Shown here one piece after another: positions 29,611 to 31,891 of a DNA stretch of 31,891 nt. Within the stretch, counting starts at the first letter, position 1. Each line of letters opens with the position of its first letter. The stretch is taken from positions 1 through 31,891 of the IMG/VR virus record IMGVR_UViG_3300020469_000158, one strand, 5' to 3'. Both the position numbers and the translations under genes were made by a program. Below the pieces are notes generated by a model. The model made no database searches. It saw only the letters and a list, made by a program, of their open reading frames with translations, and had not been told where the DNA came from. This DNA comes from a virus.

Positions 29611-31891
29611 ATGGGTACTACTCTAACGGGAACTTTTATAAGTCAAACATTTGATGCCTTACTAAAAGTAACAGACAACGATAATTTAACAGCAACACCA
29701 AAAAGAATTACAGATGGTCTTGGTAACGACACGCCTTTATTTATTTCTACTGCTAGGATTGGTATTGGTGTTTCACCCACTACTGATTTTCAGGTTTCTG
29801 GTAATTCACAATTAGGCGGTAATTTAACTGTTACAGGTAACTTAGTTGTACAGGGTACTACAACTACAGTTGACACAGATACCTTGTCTGTAAAAGATCC
29901 GTTAATTATTGTAGGATCAGATAACACTTCTAGTGACGCAGTAGATTTAGGTTTTTATGGAGTGTATGATACTTGCGGAACCTTAGACTTGTATGCTGGT
30001 TTGTTTAGGGATGCAAGTGATGCAAAATTTCATTTATTTAGAGATTTACAAGTTGAACCTACAACTACAGTAAACAAAAGTGCAACTGGTTATACAGTTG
30101 CCACTTTGGTAAGTAATCTTGAAGGTAATGTAATTGGTAATGTAACAGGTAATGTTTCAGGTTCAGCAGCAACGGTAACAGGTGCAGCTCAAACTGCTAT
30201 TACATCAGTTGGAACATTAACAGCTTTACAAGTTGATAATATAAATATAAATGGAAATACTATTTCTAGTACCGCAGGTACAGACTTAAACATTACTCCT
30301 TTAACAGGTCAGCAAATTGTGTTGGACGGAACTATTGTCGTTGATGCGGGTGTGGTTACTGGTGCAACCTCTATAACATCTACAGCTTTTGTAGGTGCTT
30401 TGTCAGGTAATGTAACGGGTAATGTAAGCGGAAGTTCTGGTTCAACAACAGGTAATGCTGCTACAGCTACTGCTTTACAAAATGCAAGAACAATAGGAGG
30501 CGTATCTTTTGATGGTACTAGTAATATAGATTTACCAGGTGTAAATACAGCAGGAGATCAAAATACAAGCGGGAATGCAGCAACGGCTACAAAAATAGCA
30601 AGTATTACTAATAGTAATATTGTTCAACTCACATCGTCTCAAACACTAACAAATAAAACAATAGATTTAGATAACAATACAGTTTCTAATATAGAAGTTG
30701 ACAATTTAAAAAGTGGTGTTTTAGATACAGACTTAAGTTCAGTATCTGGTTCTGACGATACATTAGCCTCTGCAAAAGCAATTAAAACTTATGTAGATAC
30801 ACAGATAACATCAGAAGATTTAGATATTGCTGGTGATAGTGGAACAGGATCAATTGATTTAGATTCACAAACATTTACAATTGCTGGTGGAACAAACGTA
30901 ACAACTTCTGTAAGCGGACAAACAGTTACAATAAACGCAACTGGTTCTATTGATGGTAGCGGTACTGCTAATGATGTAGTAATGTGGCAAGATAGTAACA
31001 CACTAACCGATGCACCTATTGCTATTTCTGGAAACAACACAACTTTTGCTGGTGGAATGAATTTAGTAGGTAATTTTATAAATGTAGGCAACGGACAAAG
31101 TAATGCTGAAAATTATTTACAATTAGGTCATTCAAGAACAGGAAACGGATTTGCTTATATAGATTTTGTTGGAGATACGACATATTCAGATTTTGGTTTA
31201 AGAATTATTAGAAATGATTCAGGTGCAAATACTACTTCAGATATTATTCATAGAGGTACTGGTAATTTTAATATTACAACTAATGATGCTGCAAGTTTAA
31301 GATTTCAAACAAGTAACACAAATGCTCTTACTATTGATAGTTCACAAAATGCAACTTTTGCAGGAAACATCGGTCTTGGCGGCGCAACTAGCCCTAGTAG
31401 ACTCTTACACGTAGATAATACATCTAACGCAACTAAAGCTAGTGCATATTTCTACACAAACGCGCAACACACTGGAACAACAACTCAATCTCACGTTGCA
31501 ATATATTCTGATAACGCAAGTTCTACTGGTACATTAATATACGGTAGAGGCGATGGCACTGGTGATTTACTTATACTAAATAAAGGTGGTACAAATAAAC
31601 TTGTTGTTGATGATGATGGTAATGCAACTTTTGCAGGAACTGTTTTAATTGATGGAGTTAGTAATTACACAGGATTAGAAGTAAAAGGAACAGGTGCATC
31701 AAGACCATCAGTTAATCTTTCAAATGTAACCACAGGTATTTTAGGTCAAATGTACGCAACAGAAAGTAGTGCTTTAGTGTTTGCAACAACGACAAGTGGA
31801 ACAACTGCTTTGACTCTAGATTCATCACAAAACGCAACTTTTGCAGGAACAATAGATTCAGGTACTATAACTTCTACTGGTGTTGTTAAAG
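29611..31891 (+). CDS. Tail fibre protein N-terminal part (3' partial)
   Basis: Open from the ATG at 29611 to the right edge (760 codons plus one base, no stop). The start (MGTTLTGTFISQTFDALLKV) matches the N-terminal part of many marine-phage fibres. Next come LTVTGNLVVQGTTTTVDTDT, GNVIGNVTGNVSGSAATVTG and shaft motifs of the TNKTIDLDNNTVSNI type. Repeated modules in the right half each end in SSQNATFAG, NNTTFAG or GNATFAG, typical of repeated fibre shaft. The C-terminus with the S74 chaperone is probably the piece at the left edge. The repeats may have broken assembly here. Confidence 0.82.
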   Translation, partial: MGTTLTGTFISQTFDALLKVTDNDNLTATPKRITDGLGNDTPLFISTARIGIGVSPTTDFQVSGNSQLGGNLTVTGNLVVQGTTTTVDTDTLSVKDPLIIVGSDNTSSDAVDLGFYGVYDTCGTLDLYAGLFRDASDAKFHLFRDLQVEPTTTVNKSATGYTVATLVSNLEGNVIGNVTGNVSGSAATVTGAAQTAITSVGTLTALQVDNININGNTISSTAGTDLNITPLTGQQIVLDGTIVVDAGVVTGATSITSTAFVGALSGNVTGNVSGSSGSTTGNAATATALQNARTIGGVSFDGTSNIDLPGVNTAGDQNTSGNAATATKIASITNSNIVQLTSSQTLTNKTIDLDNNTVSNIEVDNLKSGVLDTDLSSVSGSDDTLASAKAIKTYVDTQITSEDLDIAGDSGTGSIDLDSQTFTIAGGTNVTTSVSGQTVTINATGSIDGSGTANDVVMWQDSNTLTDAPIAISGNNTTFAGGMNLVGNFINVGNGQSNAENYLQLGHSRTGNGFAYIDFVGDTTYSDFGLRIIRNDSGANTTSDIIHRGTGNFNITTNDAASLRFQTSNTNALTIDSSQNATFAGNIGLGGATSPSRLLHVDNTSNATKASAYFYTNAQHTGTTTQSHVAIYSDNASSTGTLIYGRGDGTGDLLILNKGGTNKLVVDDDGNATFAGTVLIDGVSNYTGLEVKGTGASRPSVNLSNVTTGILGQMYATESSALVFATTTSGTTALTLDSSQNATFAGTIDSGTITSTGVVK
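31341..31850 (+). repeat. TFAG-type module-boundary repeats in the tail fibre
   Basis: Near-identical bases (core GCAACTTTTGCAGGAA) occur at 31351-31366, 31624-31639 and 31834-31849, each encoding NATFAG; a diverged copy encoding NTTFAG is near 31036. They mark boundaries of fibre modules. Confidence 0.78.

Noticed and set aside
1661-31091. Open frames on the minus strand (for example 1661-1903, 10706-11023, 30789-31091)
   Set aside because: All lie opposite well-supported + strand genes, have odd composition, and show no family signature.
1-31891. Temperate prophage (integrase, attachment site, CI repressor)
   Set aside because: No integrase or repressor signature on either strand and no paired att-like sequences apart from the repeat arrays.

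Overview
The window is almost certainly the near-complete genome, or one contig of it, of a tailed bacteriophage with a long non-contractile tail (siphovirus type) that infects a member of the Bacteroidota, most likely a marine flavobacterium. The DNA is very AT-rich and every convincing gene is on the + strand, tightly packed with many ATGA or TAATG start/stop overlaps. Starts are preceded by A/T-rich sequence rather than Shine-Dalgarno motifs. Two early promoters match the Bacteroidota vegetative pattern (TTTG or TTG upstream and a TAnnTTTG -7 box), and one protein has a signal peptide ending in A-x-A before Gln. No integrase, excisionase, CI-like repressor, tRNA or CRISPR array was recognised, so a lytic lifestyle is the simpler reading.

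Layout. 1-441: C-terminus of a tail fibre ending in an S74 intramolecular chaperone; the N-terminal 760 codons of what is probably the same gene run off the right edge (29611-31891). 441-1588: small proteins of unknown role. 1569-3784: lysis region, with small membrane proteins, a secreted thioredoxin-fold-like protein, an M15 endolysin, a 3TM holin-like protein and a second, degenerate M15 protein. 3785-3886: AT-only tract, palindrome and early promoter. 3887-9605: replication and recombination genes (ERF annealing protein, SSB-like protein, RecA-fold ATPase, RusA resolvase, DUF5664-like protein, sigma-like factor, two PD-(D/E)XK-type nucleases, a DnaA-domain-IV-like protein). 9584-11162: terminase small and large subunits. 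11159-11214 and 13445-13548: two arrays of a TTAAACGCAGTAGG-type repeat flanking a module of nine small genes (11303-13448). 13656-14756: five more small genes ending at a terminator. 14757-15204: non-coding region with short repeats and folding potential. 15205-23102: tail assembly, including a tail assembly chaperone with a probable programmed -1 frameshift and a tape-measure protein. 23134-29510: head genes (XkdF-like protease fusion, scaffold, putative decoration protein, HK97-fold capsid, putative tail tube, portal, connector).

How the parts fit. Early transcription probably starts at 3876-3883 and 4098-4105, giving nearly leaderless mRNAs for the replication/recombination block. An exonuclease, ERF and RusA together form a phage recombination pathway suited to concatemer formation. 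The terminase then packages DNA into heads built from scaffold, capsid, protease and portal. Two unusual points are that tail genes precede head genes and that the portal lies about 16.6 kb from the terminase. The strongest unexplained signals are the repeat arrays with relatives scattered through nearby coding sequence, the frameshift site at 15819-15825, and the degenerate M15 protein with no start codon for its conserved N-terminus.
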